From JAAYDI01 sp052034005 (GTDB lineage: Bacteria; Planctomycetota; Planctomycetia; Pirellulales; Pirellulaceae): 64,000 bases of DNA. Position 1 is the stretch's first letter; every line of letters begins with the position of its first letter. The position numbers were made by a program, and so were the translations under genes. The notes below the pieces were generated by a model, which saw nothing but the letters and a program-made list of their open reading frames with translations, searched no databases and was not told the DNA's origin. The stretch covers positions 135,433 through 199,432 of the forward strand of contig JBPOJB010000012.1 in the NCBI GenBank assembly GCA_052034005.1, given 5' to 3'. Of this stretch, positions 54,665-63,650 are shown in pieces.

Positions 54665-54688
54665 GTGGGACAGGCTTCCAGCCTGTCA
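54665..54688 (+). repeat. Dispersed palindromic repeat, copy B
   Basis: The most symmetric of the three copies: CAGGCT and AGCCTG arms around TCC, flanked by GTGGGA and TCA. It lies in the 148-base divergent gap between serA and the GH10-like gene. A role as a REP-like element or transcription signal is possible. Confidence 0.6.
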
Positions 54689-54761
54689 CGCACCCGAGAC
54701 CGGCAATGTGCGCACCTGGCGACGGCCGATTTGCAACCGCTGGACATGGGGGATCCCGATC

Positions 54762-57167
54762 ATGATGCTGTGGTTATGCACCTGGCTGGCCGGAATCGGC
54801 GCGGCGCCGGAAGGCCAGCTCATTGACTCGTTCGATTACAGCACGGCGGCGGATGCTCGTGCGGCGTGGCACGCCAGGGCGGATCGTGGCGCAGCCCAGG
54901 CGGTTCGCCTGGCGACCGATGCGGGGCGGAACGTGGTCGAGTTGCCCGTGCCGTTTGCGACCCTGCCGGACCTCGATCGCGTCTACATCGACCGCGACCT
55001 GCAGCTGGATCTGTCGGCCGCCGGTGAGATCGATCTGGAGCTGTCCTCGACGGCACCCGAAGCGTCGGGCAGCATTTCGTTGTACTTTCGCAGCGGCGCG
55101 GGTTGGTATGCGGGCAGCAAGGGGCTCACCGCCAGAGGCTGGCAGACGCTGCGGTTCTCCAAGGCGGCGTTCGCGGTCGAAGGGCGCCCGGACGGCTGGC
55201 GCCAAATTGACGGCGTCCGGATCGCGGTGTGGCGCGAGTCGGCGGTGGATTTCCAGATCCGGCTGCGCGGCCTGCGCGCGGTCCAGCATGACGTGGCGCT
55301 GATCATCCCCGCGGCGCGCGGCCAGGATGAGCTGTCCTCGGCGCTGCGGGCGGCCGAGGATGTCGGCGACATGCTCTCCAGGCTCGGCCTGGGCAGCGAC
55401 GCCATCGAGGACGAGGCGCTGGCCGGCGGCGTACTGGGGGACCGCCGCGTCGCCATTCTCGCCTACAACCCGGACCTGCCCGATGCGGCGGTCGACCTGC
55501 TCGCGACGTTCGTCGCCGACGGCGGCAAGCTGCTTTGCTGCTACCAGCTGCCCTCGAAGCTGGCCGCGGCCTTGGGCTTTGCCGAGCCGGTGTACTATCG
55601 CCCGCCGCGGCCCGGTGAACTGGCCGAGGTGCGCTTCGACGCGCCGGACGTGGTCGGCCTGCCGACATCGATGCGCCAAGCCTCCTGGAACATCATGCGG
55701 ACCCAGCCGAGCCGGTTCAACGCCCGCGTGATCGGCCAGTGGTACGACGATGCCGGCAAGGCCACCGGCCTGCCGGCCATGTTGCTGAGCGACCGAGGCG
55801 CGTTCTTCTCGCACATCATCCTGCGGCAGGATTTCGACAAGAAGCAAGAGATGCTGGCCGCCGTCCTCGGACACCTGGCCCCGTCGCTCTGGAAAGACAT
55901 GGCCGACAGCGCGACGGCCGGCAGCGAGCGAGTCGGCCATCTGGACGACTACGCCGGCCTGGTCGAGTATCTGACCGCCCACGGCGACCGGGAGGTCGCC
56001 GCACGGCTGGCGGAAGCCGAGAAGATCCGGGCCCAGGTCCAGGCGAAGCGTCAGGCGGCGCAGTACGCGGAAGTGGTGCAACTGGCCGGGGCTTTCCACC
56101 AGCAACTGGTCGACGCCTACGTGCGGGCCCAGCCGAGCCGGCCGGTCGAAGGCCGTGCCTGCTGGAACCACTCGGGGACCGGCGCCTACGACGGCGATTG
56201 GGACCGCACGGCCAGGGAACTCGCCGAGAACGGCTTTAACATGGTGCTGCCCAATATGCTGTGGGGCGGCGTCGCGCACTACCCGAGCAACCTGCTGCCG
56301 CGGAGCCAGACGTTTCAACGGTACGGCGATCAGATCGCCCAATGCGTGGCGGCGGCCAGGAAGTACGGGTTGCAGGTGCACGTCTGGAAAGTGAACTACA
56401 ACTTGTCCACCGCGCCACGGACGTTCGTGGACCAGATCCGCCGCGAACACCGGAACCAGGTGTCCGTCCGCGGCGAAGCGGAGGACTGGCTGTGCCCATC
56501 GCATCCGGAGAACTTCCAGCTGGAACTCGACAGCCTGTTGGAGGTCGTGCGCAACTACGATGTCGACGGATTGCACTTCGACTACATCCGCTACCCGGAC
56601 CGCGACAAGTGCTACTGCGACGGATGCCGACTGCGATTCGAACAGCAGACCGGGACCACGGTGGCCAACTGGCCCGCCGACTGCTACTCGGGCACCCTGC
56701 ACGACCGGTACGCCCAGTGGCGTTGTGACCAGATCACACGACTGGTGAAAGCCGTGCATGACGAGGCGAAGAAGGTGCGCCCGGAGATCCTCATCTCCGC
56801 CGCGGTCTTCGGCGGGTACCCGAACTGCCGCGAATCGGTGGCGCAGGACTGGCCGGAATGGATCAAGGCGGGCTACTTGGATTTCGTCTGCCCGATGGAT
56901 TACACGGAGAGCGACCTGGGCTTCATCGGGCTGGTGACCAACCAATTGAAACTGGTCGACGGCCGGATCCCGGTCTACCCGGGCATCGGGCAGTATCGTT
57001 TGACCGACGACCGCACCGTCGGGCAGATCTTCCACGCGCGGCAGCTGGGCGCCGCCGGGTTCACGATGTTCGACCTGAACCGCGAGTCTATCGGTTCGGC
57101 CGTCCGAGCCATCGGCTGTGGCGTCGGGAAAGAACGCGCCGTGCCGCCGCATCGGGCCGCACCTTGA
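54762..57167 (+). CDS. Secreted GH10-like/DUF187-type glycosidase
   Basis: An 801-residue protein with a signal peptide (residues about 1-19). The N-terminal 400 residues hold a beta-sandwich-like region (about 25-160) and a mixed alpha/beta region (about 165-400; LAYNPDLPDAAVDLLATFV). The C-terminal half resembles the family 10-like glycosyl hydrolases: WNHSGTGAYDGDWDRTARELA, VHVWKVNYNLSTAP, VDGLHFDYIRYPDRDK and VCPMDYTESD are characteristic. In this family the conserved acidic residues of the barrel are thought to be catalytic. The substrate is unknown. ATG 54762 gives a normal signal peptide; upstream sequence is unsupported. Confidence 0.75.
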   Translation: MMLWLCTWLAGIGAAPEGQLIDSFDYSTAADARAAWHARADRGAAQAVRLATDAGRNVVELPVPFATLPDLDRVYIDRDLQLDLSAAGEIDLELSSTAPEASGSISLYFRSGAGWYAGSKGLTARGWQTLRFSKAAFAVEGRPDGWRQIDGVRIAVWRESAVDFQIRLRGLRAVQHDVALIIPAARGQDELSSALRAAEDVGDMLSRLGLGSDAIEDEALAGGVLGDRRVAILAYNPDLPDAAVDLLATFVADGGKLLCCYQLPSKLAAALGFAEPVYYRPPRPGELAEVRFDAPDVVGLPTSMRQASWNIMRTQPSRFNARVIGQWYDDAGKATGLPAMLLSDRGAFFSHIILRQDFDKKQEMLAAVLGHLAPSLWKDMADSATAGSERVGHLDDYAGLVEYLTAHGDREVAARLAEAEKIRAQVQAKRQAAQYAEVVQLAGAFHQQLVDAYVRAQPSRPVEGRACWNHSGTGAYDGDWDRTARELAENGFNMVLPNMLWGGVAHYPSNLLPRSQTFQRYGDQIAQCVAAARKYGLQVHVWKVNYNLSTAPRTFVDQIRREHRNQVSVRGEAEDWLCPSHPENFQLELDSLLEVVRNYDVDGLHFDYIRYPDRDKCYCDGCRLRFEQQTGTTVANWPADCYSGTLHDRYAQWRCDQITRLVKAVHDEAKKVRPEILISAAVFGGYPNCRESVAQDWPEWIKAGYLDFVCPMDYTESDLGFIGLVTNQLKLVDGRIPVYPGIGQYRLTDDRTVGQIFHARQLGAAGFTMFDLNRESIGSAVRAIGCGVGKERAVPPHRAAP

Positions 57168-57381
57168 GGCACGACGCCTGCGCCGCGCGATGGGTGGCTC
57201 CGCCGTCCGCGCCGGCGTCGCGGGCCCGCCCGGGACTGCGGCGCCGGGCGTCCTTTCAGGGGGATTTCGGCGTTGCTCTTGACCCGCCGGATGGGCCGAC
57301 TATTCTGACCTGAGCGGAGTGCGAGTTTGTGCGGCCCGGCGCGACACGACTCACAGGCGAGCGCCAACGGGAGTTCATCTC

Positions 57382-58344
57382 ATGAGTGTGCATGCAGCTG
57401 TCGGCGACCCGTCGTCTCTTGTGGACCGCCGCGCGGGCCGGCTCGTCCGCCGCGTTGGCACGATTGTCATACCGCTGCTGGTGCTCCTGGTGCTGCTGCT
57501 CGGCGGCCAGAACGCACTCGGCGGCGTGGTCCGCGAGACGCTGTATGATGGGACGTTGCAGGAGACGACGCCCGATCTGTACAGCCCGACATGGCTCACG
57601 TTCAACGGGTTCATGGCCAGCCAGGCCTATGATGGCGAGCACTCCGCCACGAAGCTGGACACGACCAGCTCGATGCGGGGCATGGGCGGGTACGCGAATC
57701 ACTCGCCGGCCGGCCGGCCGGTCAACGCGGGATTCCCCGAGCTCAATCGGCAGCTCGGGTACACGATCGCGTTCTCGCTGCGCATGGTGTCGGAGAGTCA
57801 CAGCTCGGCAGCTCGCGCCGGTTTCAGCATCATCGCGGTCAGCAGCGACGTGGCCAGCGGGGTCGCGTCGAGCATTGAGATCGGCTTCCAAGCGGGACGG
57901 GTTTTTGCGCAGAGCGATGATTTTGGCACGACGGTCGCCGACGAGAACTGCTCCTTCAATCCGGTGGGAAGCGAATTCATCGATTACGAACTGGCGGTGC
58001 GCGGCTCGAGCTACGAACTCACGGCGAATTCGAACCTCATCTTGGCCGGCGTGCTCCACGACCACTTCGATCACGACATCGACTGGCCGGTCAGCCCCTA
58101 CCGGACTCCGAGCTTCCTGTTCCTGGGCGATGACACGACCTCGGCATCGGCTGAGATCCTGTTGCGGCGCGTGACGGTGGCAGTGGCGGCGGTGCCTGAG
58201 CCCGCGTCCTGGCTCCTGCTCGTGTCGGGCGCGGTGGGGCTGTTGGCCTGGCGACGGCGCCGCCCCGGGTGCCCGGCGGGCGTGCGATTTGCGATGCGCA
58301 GACACCCGACGCCAGGTTACCGGAGGGAAGAGGTCGGTCGATAG
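57382..58344 (+). CDS. PEP-CTERM protein with N-terminal membrane segment
   Basis: A 320-residue protein. An N-terminal basic segment is followed by a hydrophobic stretch (VGTIVIPLLVLLVLLLGG) that should act as a signal. The middle part resembles a lectin-like sandwich (GTLQETTPDLYSPTWLTFNG, GYTIAFSLRMVSES, IEIGFQAGRVFAQSDD). A PEP-CTERM motif VPEPASWLLLVSG plus a helix and WRRRRPG is at about residues 273-300, but is followed by a further 20 residues, so the signal is not quite terminal. ATG 57382 is chosen over the earlier in-frame start. Its end overlaps the convergent sigma-factor gene by 28 bases. Confidence 0.75.
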   Translation: MSVHAAVGDPSSLVDRRAGRLVRRVGTIVIPLLVLLVLLLGGQNALGGVVRETLYDGTLQETTPDLYSPTWLTFNGFMASQAYDGEHSATKLDTTSSMRGMGGYANHSPAGRPVNAGFPELNRQLGYTIAFSLRMVSESHSSAARAGFSIIAVSSDVASGVASSIEIGFQAGRVFAQSDDFGTTVADENCSFNPVGSEFIDYELAVRGSSYELTANSNLILAGVLHDHFDHDIDWPVSPYRTPSFLFLGDDTTSASAEILLRRVTVAVAAVPEPASWLLLVSGAVGLLAWRRRRPGCPAGVRFAMRRHPTPGYRREEVGR

Positions 58345-59222
58345 CGCTGCGTCGATGGCCATGCCGCCGTCGCGGCGGCCGAATGGTCGTGGGGCGCGAC
58401 CCGAGTGGACTTGTCGCCGAACAATCGTGTGAGTCGTTCGCGGAGCATCAGTCGTGCGCGGAGCAAGCGCACTTTGACGGTTTGGACCGTGAGGCCCAGG
58501 ACATCGGCCGTCTCGCGCGTCGAGCACTGCTCGATGTCCCGCAGCACGAAGACGGCCCGGTACTTGTCGTCCAGCGCGGCCAGCGCCTCGTCGATGTGCT
58601 GCCGCACTTCCCGCCGCGCGGCCAGCTCCTCGGGCCGATCGTGCCACACTGCGATGAACTCAGGGCGCGGGATCCCTTCGTACGTGTCCGGCGACTCGGC
58701 CTGGTCGAGCGACACGGTGGACCGAACCGCGCGCTTGCGCAGCAACCCCAACGCATGGTTGGTCGCGATGCGCAACAGCCACGTGCGGAACTGCGCCTCT
58801 TCACGAAACTCGCCCAGATGCTCGATCACGCTCAGGAACGTCTGCTGCGTGACCTCCTCGGCGTCCTCATGCTGCTGGACGATGCGCCGTGCGACGCCGT
58901 AGACCTGGTGCTCGTACTTGCCCAGCAGCGTTTCCATGGCGGCGAAATCGCCGGCTTTGGCCTGCCCGACCAGCAGCCGATCGGCAACCGCCCGGTCCTT
59001 CCACTGTTCGCGAAGCGCGCGGCTCAGCCGCTCGTGGAGCGTCGACGGCAGAGCATACTGCTCGTCGGCCTTGTAGAGCTGGATCGTCTGACGGATGTTG
59101 TCGATGACAACCTGGCATGGGTTGCAGCCCTCCAGGTGCTGCTGGAAAGGCGCACAGATGCCCGGCTCCAACTCCCCGTCCACATACTCGTTCAACTGAG
59201 CCAACAGTTCTTCACACTTCAT
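58317..59222 (-). CDS. ECF sigma factor with an N-terminal zinc anti-sigma (ZAS) domain
   Basis: A 301-residue single-chain protein. Residues 1-75 match a zinc anti-sigma domain with ligands C3, H29, C33 and C36 (CEELL, QQHLEGCNPC). The spacing of these is identical to that of RsrA (C11, H37, C41, C44). Residues about 80-165 are sigma region 2 (DAEEVTQQTFLSVIEHLGEF) and about 215-268 are region 4 (STRETADVLGLTVQTVKVRL), both intact. No ATG, GTG or TTG in frame occurs between residues 60 and 95, so the sigma part cannot readily start alone. It follows the thioredoxin gene by 26 bases. It probably controls an extracytoplasmic or redox-stress regulon and is likely held inactive in the resting state, then released on oxidation. 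Only 2-3 residues of the tail are conserved. Confidence 0.87.
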   Translation of the reverse strand: MKCEELLAQLNEYVDGELEPGICAPFQQHLEGCNPCQVVIDNIRQTIQLYKADEQYALPSTLHERLSRALREQWKDRAVADRLLVGQAKAGDFAAMETLLGKYEHQVYGVARRIVQQHEDAEEVTQQTFLSVIEHLGEFREEAQFRTWLLRIATNHALGLLRKRAVRSTVSLDQAESPDTYEGIPRPEFIAVWHDRPEELAARREVRQHIDEALAALDDKYRAVFVLRDIEQCSTRETADVLGLTVQTVKVRLLRARLMLRERLTRLFGDKSTRVAPHDHSAAATAAWPSTQRYRPTSSLR

Positions 59223-59248
59223 TGGGCTGCCATGACCAACGCAGTGCG

Positions 59249-59779
59249 TTAACGCTTCAACAGTTTCTGCAGCTCGCGCTTGGTCGCCAGGCCGACCGTC
59301 TGGCCGGCAACCTTGCCGTTCTTGAATACGACGATTTTCGGAATCGCATCCACACGGTATTCACTGGCCAGGCTCGGACTGTGGTCCACATTCACCTTGA
59401 CGATCGCCGCGTCCGGCGTCTCCGCAGCCAGCTCCTCGAGCACCGGCGCCAACTGTCGGCACGGACCACACCAGTCGGCGTAGAAATCCACCAGGACGGG
59501 TTTCTCGGCTTTCAGCACCAGATCGGCGAAGCTGGTGTCGTCGGCGTGCTGCACCTGGTTCTTCTGCTCCGGCTTGACGGCATCTTGACCTGGTTTAGCG
59601 GTCATGCTTTTCTCTCCGATGTCCTTTGTAACAATATTCGATACGGGCGTCGCCACGCGAGATTTGTCCCTCCGCGCACAGATCGGCGTGGCCTGACAAA
59701 CGGCCAACCCGCCCGCCAATACGATTAAACTGGTGGCGACGACCGCCAATGATACGTTCCGCTTCGGTCGAATATCCAT
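59249..59779 (-). CDS. Thioredoxin with an N-terminal membrane anchor; possible internal start
   Basis: A 176-residue thioredoxin. The active site is WCGPC (Cys103, Cys106), in LVDFYADWCGPCRQL; the cis-Pro region AIPKIVVF is also present. Residues about 9-28 form a hydrophobic segment, so the full product is likely anchored or exported. An in-frame ATG at 59605 (Met59) has GGAGAG about 6 bases upstream and would give a 118-residue soluble thioredoxin without the anchor. Both starts have plausible ribosome sites (AAGGATACAAGGT before 59779). It is upstream of, and probably cotranscribed with, the ZAS-ECF fusion gene. Confidence 0.85.
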   Translation of the reverse strand: MDIRPKRNVSLAVVATSLIVLAGGLAVCQATPICARRDKSRVATPVSNIVTKDIGEKSMTAKPGQDAVKPEQKNQVQHADDTSFADLVLKAEKPVLVDFYADWCGPCRQLAPVLEELAAETPDAAIVKVNVDHSPSLASEYRVDAIPKIVVFKNGKVAGQTVGLATKRELQKLLKR

Positions 59780-59997
59780 ACCTTGTATCCTTCCCCTTCT
59801 GAAACACGCACCGCAAGGCCGTTCTCAGACTGATGCCCGACCGGCCCGATTGGTTACAGATCGGACACCAACAACGGACGGACCTTCGCCTTGCCCTGAT
59901 ATCGTAGGGCGTCGACAATGGCCCCAAAGGGGGGCGACCGCAGCGAAGCCGCAGTGGCGCGGAGACGGTGCATCCGGCTCACCGGCACCCGCACCCG

Positions 59998-62900
59998 CTA
60001 CCGGACCCCTTCGGCTTGCCACGTCCGGACCCAGTCGGTCCAGGCGAACGGGGGCGTCACGGTCAGGGGGAGCGGTCCATCCGTCTCCTGTACGCCGGTA
60101 CGTTGGAACAGCCCGGACACGGCTGCGGCGAACGTGGTGAGATCATCCTGAGTCAGGTGGCCGATCCATCCTGACTGTGAGACTCGGCCGCTGAGCACGC
60201 CATCGATGTAGGCCCAGGCCAAAGTGACGGGCTGTCCGGGCCACGCATCGCAGCTGAGTTCGACATCGACCTGGTTGGTCGAGGTGCGGACGGCGAGGAC
60301 GCTGATGGGGGCGCCCGAGAGGAATCCGTTGTTCGACAGCAGGCTCAACAACTCCCGCGTGACGAACCGTTGCACGTCGAGTTCGACCCGGCGGATCGTA
60401 GCCCACTTCCGCCGAGACCGTTTCCCGCTCGACGGTTCGCCGCGCTGGACTGCCCGCCGCAAGGCGGCGAACGCCCTGGGAAGCGTTCCCGAGTGGAACC
60501 CCGGTCGCAAGAGCCGCAACATCTTCTCGCCGTGACTGCCCACGATCTCCGCGCGGACGTAACGGGGACGGTTCGCGCCGTAGAGACGCCAATTCTCCTT
60601 GAGTTCCCAGACCAGGAACCCGAACGCGCCGGGGACCAGCCAGATGGTGGACCACACCAGCGTATTGGCCAGCGGGCCGCCCAGGACCGGGCTCAACTTC
60701 TGTACGATCGCGGGACCCGTCGGGAGGATCAGCTTGTGCGACACCGTCACGACCGGGAAGTGCTTGATCGGGTTGATCTGCGGCTCCACCAGCAGCGTGA
60801 ACACGAAGACCAGCACGTAGGCGACGACCGACCAGACGATGCCGCCGAGCATCTTGCAGGTCCTGACCAGCCGGCCGCTGCCCATGCGCAGGCGGAGCAG
60901 TTCGTCGATCAGGTTGATCAGCCGCTCCAGAGCGCTTACCAGCCCTCGGAACACATCCACGATCCACTGCAGGAACGACCCGATCACGTGGATCCGCAAG
61001 TCGCGCCAGACCCGCCCGAGATACTGGTTCGTCACTTCCACGACGAACCGGCCCAGCGTCGAGTTCAGAAACAGTGCGGCCACCAGGGCGACTTCCAACC
61101 AGAAACGATTGCTCAGCTGGAGGCCGCCTGAGTGGGCCAGCAGCGCCAGCAGCGCCGTCAACGCCGCCGGTTGCAGAAAATAGTCCTGCAGCACGCCAAA
61201 CGCGTAACTGGACAGGATGAACTGAACGAATCGCGAGCGGATGACGCTCACCGGGAAATCCACCAACCACTTTCGAGCATGGCGCCCGCAGGCTTGGCAC
61301 ACCCGCAGGTTCCACGCGCGAAACGCGGGCCGATGGACAAGCATCGAGATCCAGGTTCCCAGGCACAGCACGGCCGCCACGAACAGCCAATCGGGCGATC
61401 CGTGGCCGATGGGCTGCGTGGGCACCTGCTGGACCAGCGCCTGCACATCGTTCTTTTCCAGGAGCAGGAGCCGTCCCAGGTGGTTGAGGAACTCGAGCGC
61501 CAGGTAGGCGCCGCCATAGGGCACGGCGACGAAGCGGGTGAGGAATCGGCCGGTGGGCGTACCGAAGGCCAGCGAGCTGAGCATTTGGGGCCAGCGCTGG
61601 TAGATGGCTCCGCTGCGATACACGCCCTCCAACGCATCGCTGCAGGCACGGTCGGCCTTGAGCAGTCGATCGCCGCGCAGGAAGTTCCCCAGTCCCGTGA
61701 CATCGGGGAGTTTCAGGTCGTTCTTCGAGATGGCGTCCCGCAGGTCCGCCATGCTCATGTACCCCCGCTCCAGAATCCCGTCGATCAGCTCCTCCGCCAT
61801 CTTCTCGCGCGCCACACGTTCCGGCACGTTCTCCGGCAGCAAGCCGATCTCTTCAAAGACCGCATTGATGATCTGCCGCAAGCGCTGGCGGGTCCGCGTC
61901 TCGACGAGCGTCAGGGCGCCGGCCAGCAGCGTTCTCAACTGCTGGCAGCACCTGGCGGCGACGCGAGCCGAGGACAGCCGTCGCTGAGCGCGCTGCAGGT
62001 GGCGCAGGCAGAGCGCATTGCTGAGCAGGGGCAGTGGGCGGCTGTAAGGCCGTTTGCCGCGCGAGAGGATCCAGCGCCAGACGGACGTGCGATGTACTTG
62101 CCGCTCGTGCTCGACGCAGGCTTTCTCGAGGTCGTCCAGCAGACGGGACTCGACCGATGCGAGCCGGTCGCACGCTGGTCCGAGCAACGGCTCGAGCGCG
62201 TGGGCCCAGTCCGCCGCCTGGTCCGCCGGCAGATCGAGCGCCGCGCACAGCCGTTGGGCCAGTGTGGCCAGTTCCGCGCGCGCCGCGGCATACTCCTCGG
62301 CGGCGAGCGCCGGTGGCCCGTGCATCGAGGCGTTTGCGTGCAACAGCGCCGACCTGACCTGGTTCCCCATGGCCGCCGCGCGCTCGGCGCGCATCTGCAC
62401 CTGCCGGAATTCCGCCAGCGCTATCGATCCGCTCGACGCGGCAGGCTTGATCGCGGCGGGAGGCTCCTCGGGCGCGCGCTCGTCCGCACCCCCGGCCCGC
62501 ACCGGCAGCCGGTCATAGATGGCCTGGTAATCGACATCCTGCCGCACAATGGTGTTGACCACCTGCCGGTCCCGCACTCCCGGGAAATGGCAGCCCAGCG
62601 CCTCCGGCGCGAAGAAACTCAACTCCAGGTACGACGCGACAAACTCCACGTACACGTCAATGTCGCTCGCCCCGAAGAATAACCGCTCGTCCTGGAACAG
62701 CACCGCGCGGATCTCGGCAAAGACCGTCTCACCCAACTGCGCGCGCCGCTGCGCCACGACCAGTTCCGGGGCCGGTTGACGCGCGAAGTGCTCTTCCAGC
62801 TCAAGATAAATGCAAGCGTGGAACAGCGGAGGCGCCAGACGCCCCAACAGATCCGCGTCGTCCCGGTGGTCGCCCAGGTCCAGGTCTTCCGGTTCCGCCA

Positions 62901-63138
62901 GCACGACCAGCCGTTCCGGCATGTCCCCGGGGGATGTCACCCCCAGCTCGCGGGAATCCACCAGCGCCAGCAGGCGGTTGCGCTGGATGGGATAGGTCTC
63001 GCGCCGCGCATGCAGCTGGCCGAATCCCTGAACCCGCCCGTCCAGCCGGACAATGCGCCGCAGCACCCACGGCTCCACGACCACCACGCCGGGCTTGAAC
63101 GACTCTGCAAACTGCTTCAGCTTTCCGCGACGCGACAC
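59998..63138 (-). CDS. Large polytopic membrane protein of unknown function
   Basis: A 1046-residue protein. I do not recognise the family. The GTG at 63138 has GGGGGAGAGG upstream and gives a natural N-terminus (SRRGKLKQFAES); a longer frame is created by a repeat element at 63553. The N-terminal 550 residues look soluble, with a mixed alpha/beta segment and long helices (about 250-450). The membrane part has about five or six helices between residues about 600 and 860 (for example DWLFVAAVLCLGTWISMLV and IVWSVVAYVLVFVFTLLV). A CxxC motif (VCQACGRHARK) lies between helices. A C-terminal soluble domain of about 150 residues follows. The gene has no close neighbours in an operon. Confidence 0.65.
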   Translation of the reverse strand: MSRRGKLKQFAESFKPGVVVVEPWVLRRIVRLDGRVQGFGQLHARRETYPIQRNRLLALVDSRELGVTSPGDMPERLVVLAEPEDLDLGDHRDDADLLGRLAPPLFHACIYLELEEHFARQPAPELVVAQRRAQLGETVFAEIRAVLFQDERLFFGASDIDVYVEFVASYLELSFFAPEALGCHFPGVRDRQVVNTIVRQDVDYQAIYDRLPVRAGGADERAPEEPPAAIKPAASSGSIALAEFRQVQMRAERAAAMGNQVRSALLHANASMHGPPALAAEEYAAARAELATLAQRLCAALDLPADQAADWAHALEPLLGPACDRLASVESRLLDDLEKACVEHERQVHRTSVWRWILSRGKRPYSRPLPLLSNALCLRHLQRAQRRLSSARVAARCCQQLRTLLAGALTLVETRTRQRLRQIINAVFEEIGLLPENVPERVAREKMAEELIDGILERGYMSMADLRDAISKNDLKLPDVTGLGNFLRGDRLLKADRACSDALEGVYRSGAIYQRWPQMLSSLAFGTPTGRFLTRFVAVPYGGAYLALEFLNHLGRLLLLEKNDVQALVQQVPTQPIGHGSPDWLFVAAVLCLGTWISMLVHRPAFRAWNLRVCQACGRHARKWLVDFPVSVIRSRFVQFILSSYAFGVLQDYFLQPAALTALLALLAHSGGLQLSNRFWLEVALVAALFLNSTLGRFVVEVTNQYLGRVWRDLRIHVIGSFLQWIVDVFRGLVSALERLINLIDELLRLRMGSGRLVRTCKMLGGIVWSVVAYVLVFVFTLLVEPQINPIKHFPVVTVSHKLILPTGPAIVQKLSPVLGGPLANTLVWSTIWLVPGAFGFLVWELKENWRLYGANRPRYVRAEIVGSHGEKMLRLLRPGFHSGTLPRAFAALRRAVQRGEPSSGKRSRRKWATIRRVELDVQRFVTRELLSLLSNNGFLSGAPISVLAVRTSTNQVDVELSCDAWPGQPVTLAWAYIDGVLSGRVSQSGWIGHLTQDDLTTFAAAVSGLFQRTGVQETDGPLPLTVTPPFAWTDWVRTWQAEGVR

Positions 63139-63528
63139 GACCCTCTCCCCCGGCTCGACGACGCAGCAATTATAGGCCCTCCCCCGGGTGCACACACGGC
63201 CGCCGCGCAACGTCCTCCCGCAACGAGTGTCGAATAACCGACACAAGCGCTCCAATCGCGATATCACACAGGCGCTGCTACACACGCCTGACCTGTCGGG
63301 TCGTCTTGGGGACCGCATGGAGCTCCTCCGCGCTCGGTCCCCAAGGAGCTGCGCATCCACATCATGACCGACCCGAAGCGAGTGTGCGGCGTCCACCAGT
63401 CCGGCCGGTTGCTCTCCCCGGTCAATGATCCAGCCTCGACGGTGAGCTGAGAAAAATCCTTCCTGGTGAGCCGATCGAATCTGCACACAACGGCGCGCCG
63501 CACACGGAAGCCGAAACCAGAGAGCCGT
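63139..63528. other. Upstream region of the large membrane protein gene, no gene seen
   Basis: A 390-base stretch before the first repeat copy. Its main feature is the hairpin at 63305-63345. No promoter or small gene could be supported; short open frames are shadows or noise. Confidence 0.45.
63305..63345. repeat. Perfect 11-bp inverted repeat
   Basis: Arms CTTGGGGACCG (63305-63315) and CGGTCCCCAAG (63335-63345) flank a 19-base loop that itself contains the palindrome GGAGCTCC. It is about 170 bases upstream of the large membrane protein gene start. No T-tract follows, so an operator, a recombination site or an element remnant is as likely as a terminator. Confidence 0.55.
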
Positions 63529-63631
63529 AACCAGAGCGTCTGCTTCTGATCTCCCCCCCTTAAAAAAGGGGGGGCAAGGGGGGGTAAGAACCTCACGCGT
63601 CAACTGAAACCAGAGCGTCTGCTTTTGATCT
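63529..63631 (+). repeat. 24-bp direct repeats bounding a C7..G7 repeat element
   Basis: Copies at 63529-63552 and 63608-63631 (AACCAGAGCG...TTGATCT pattern) differ at one base. The intervening 55 bases begin with C7-TTAAAAAA-G7 (63553-63574), a self-complementary motif, then CAA and another G7 (63578-63584). Short elements of this kind are known as dispersed repeats in several bacterial lineages including planctomycetes, though I cannot name the family here. The arrangement suggests an inserted element or slippage. Confidence 0.6.
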
Positions 63632-63650
63632 GGGGCAGACGCAGACGCAC

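Noticed and set aside
63139..63603. N-terminal extension of the large membrane protein
   Set aside because: The extension is encoded by a C7..G7 repeat element and a hairpin region, and the GTG at 63138 has a good ribosome site.
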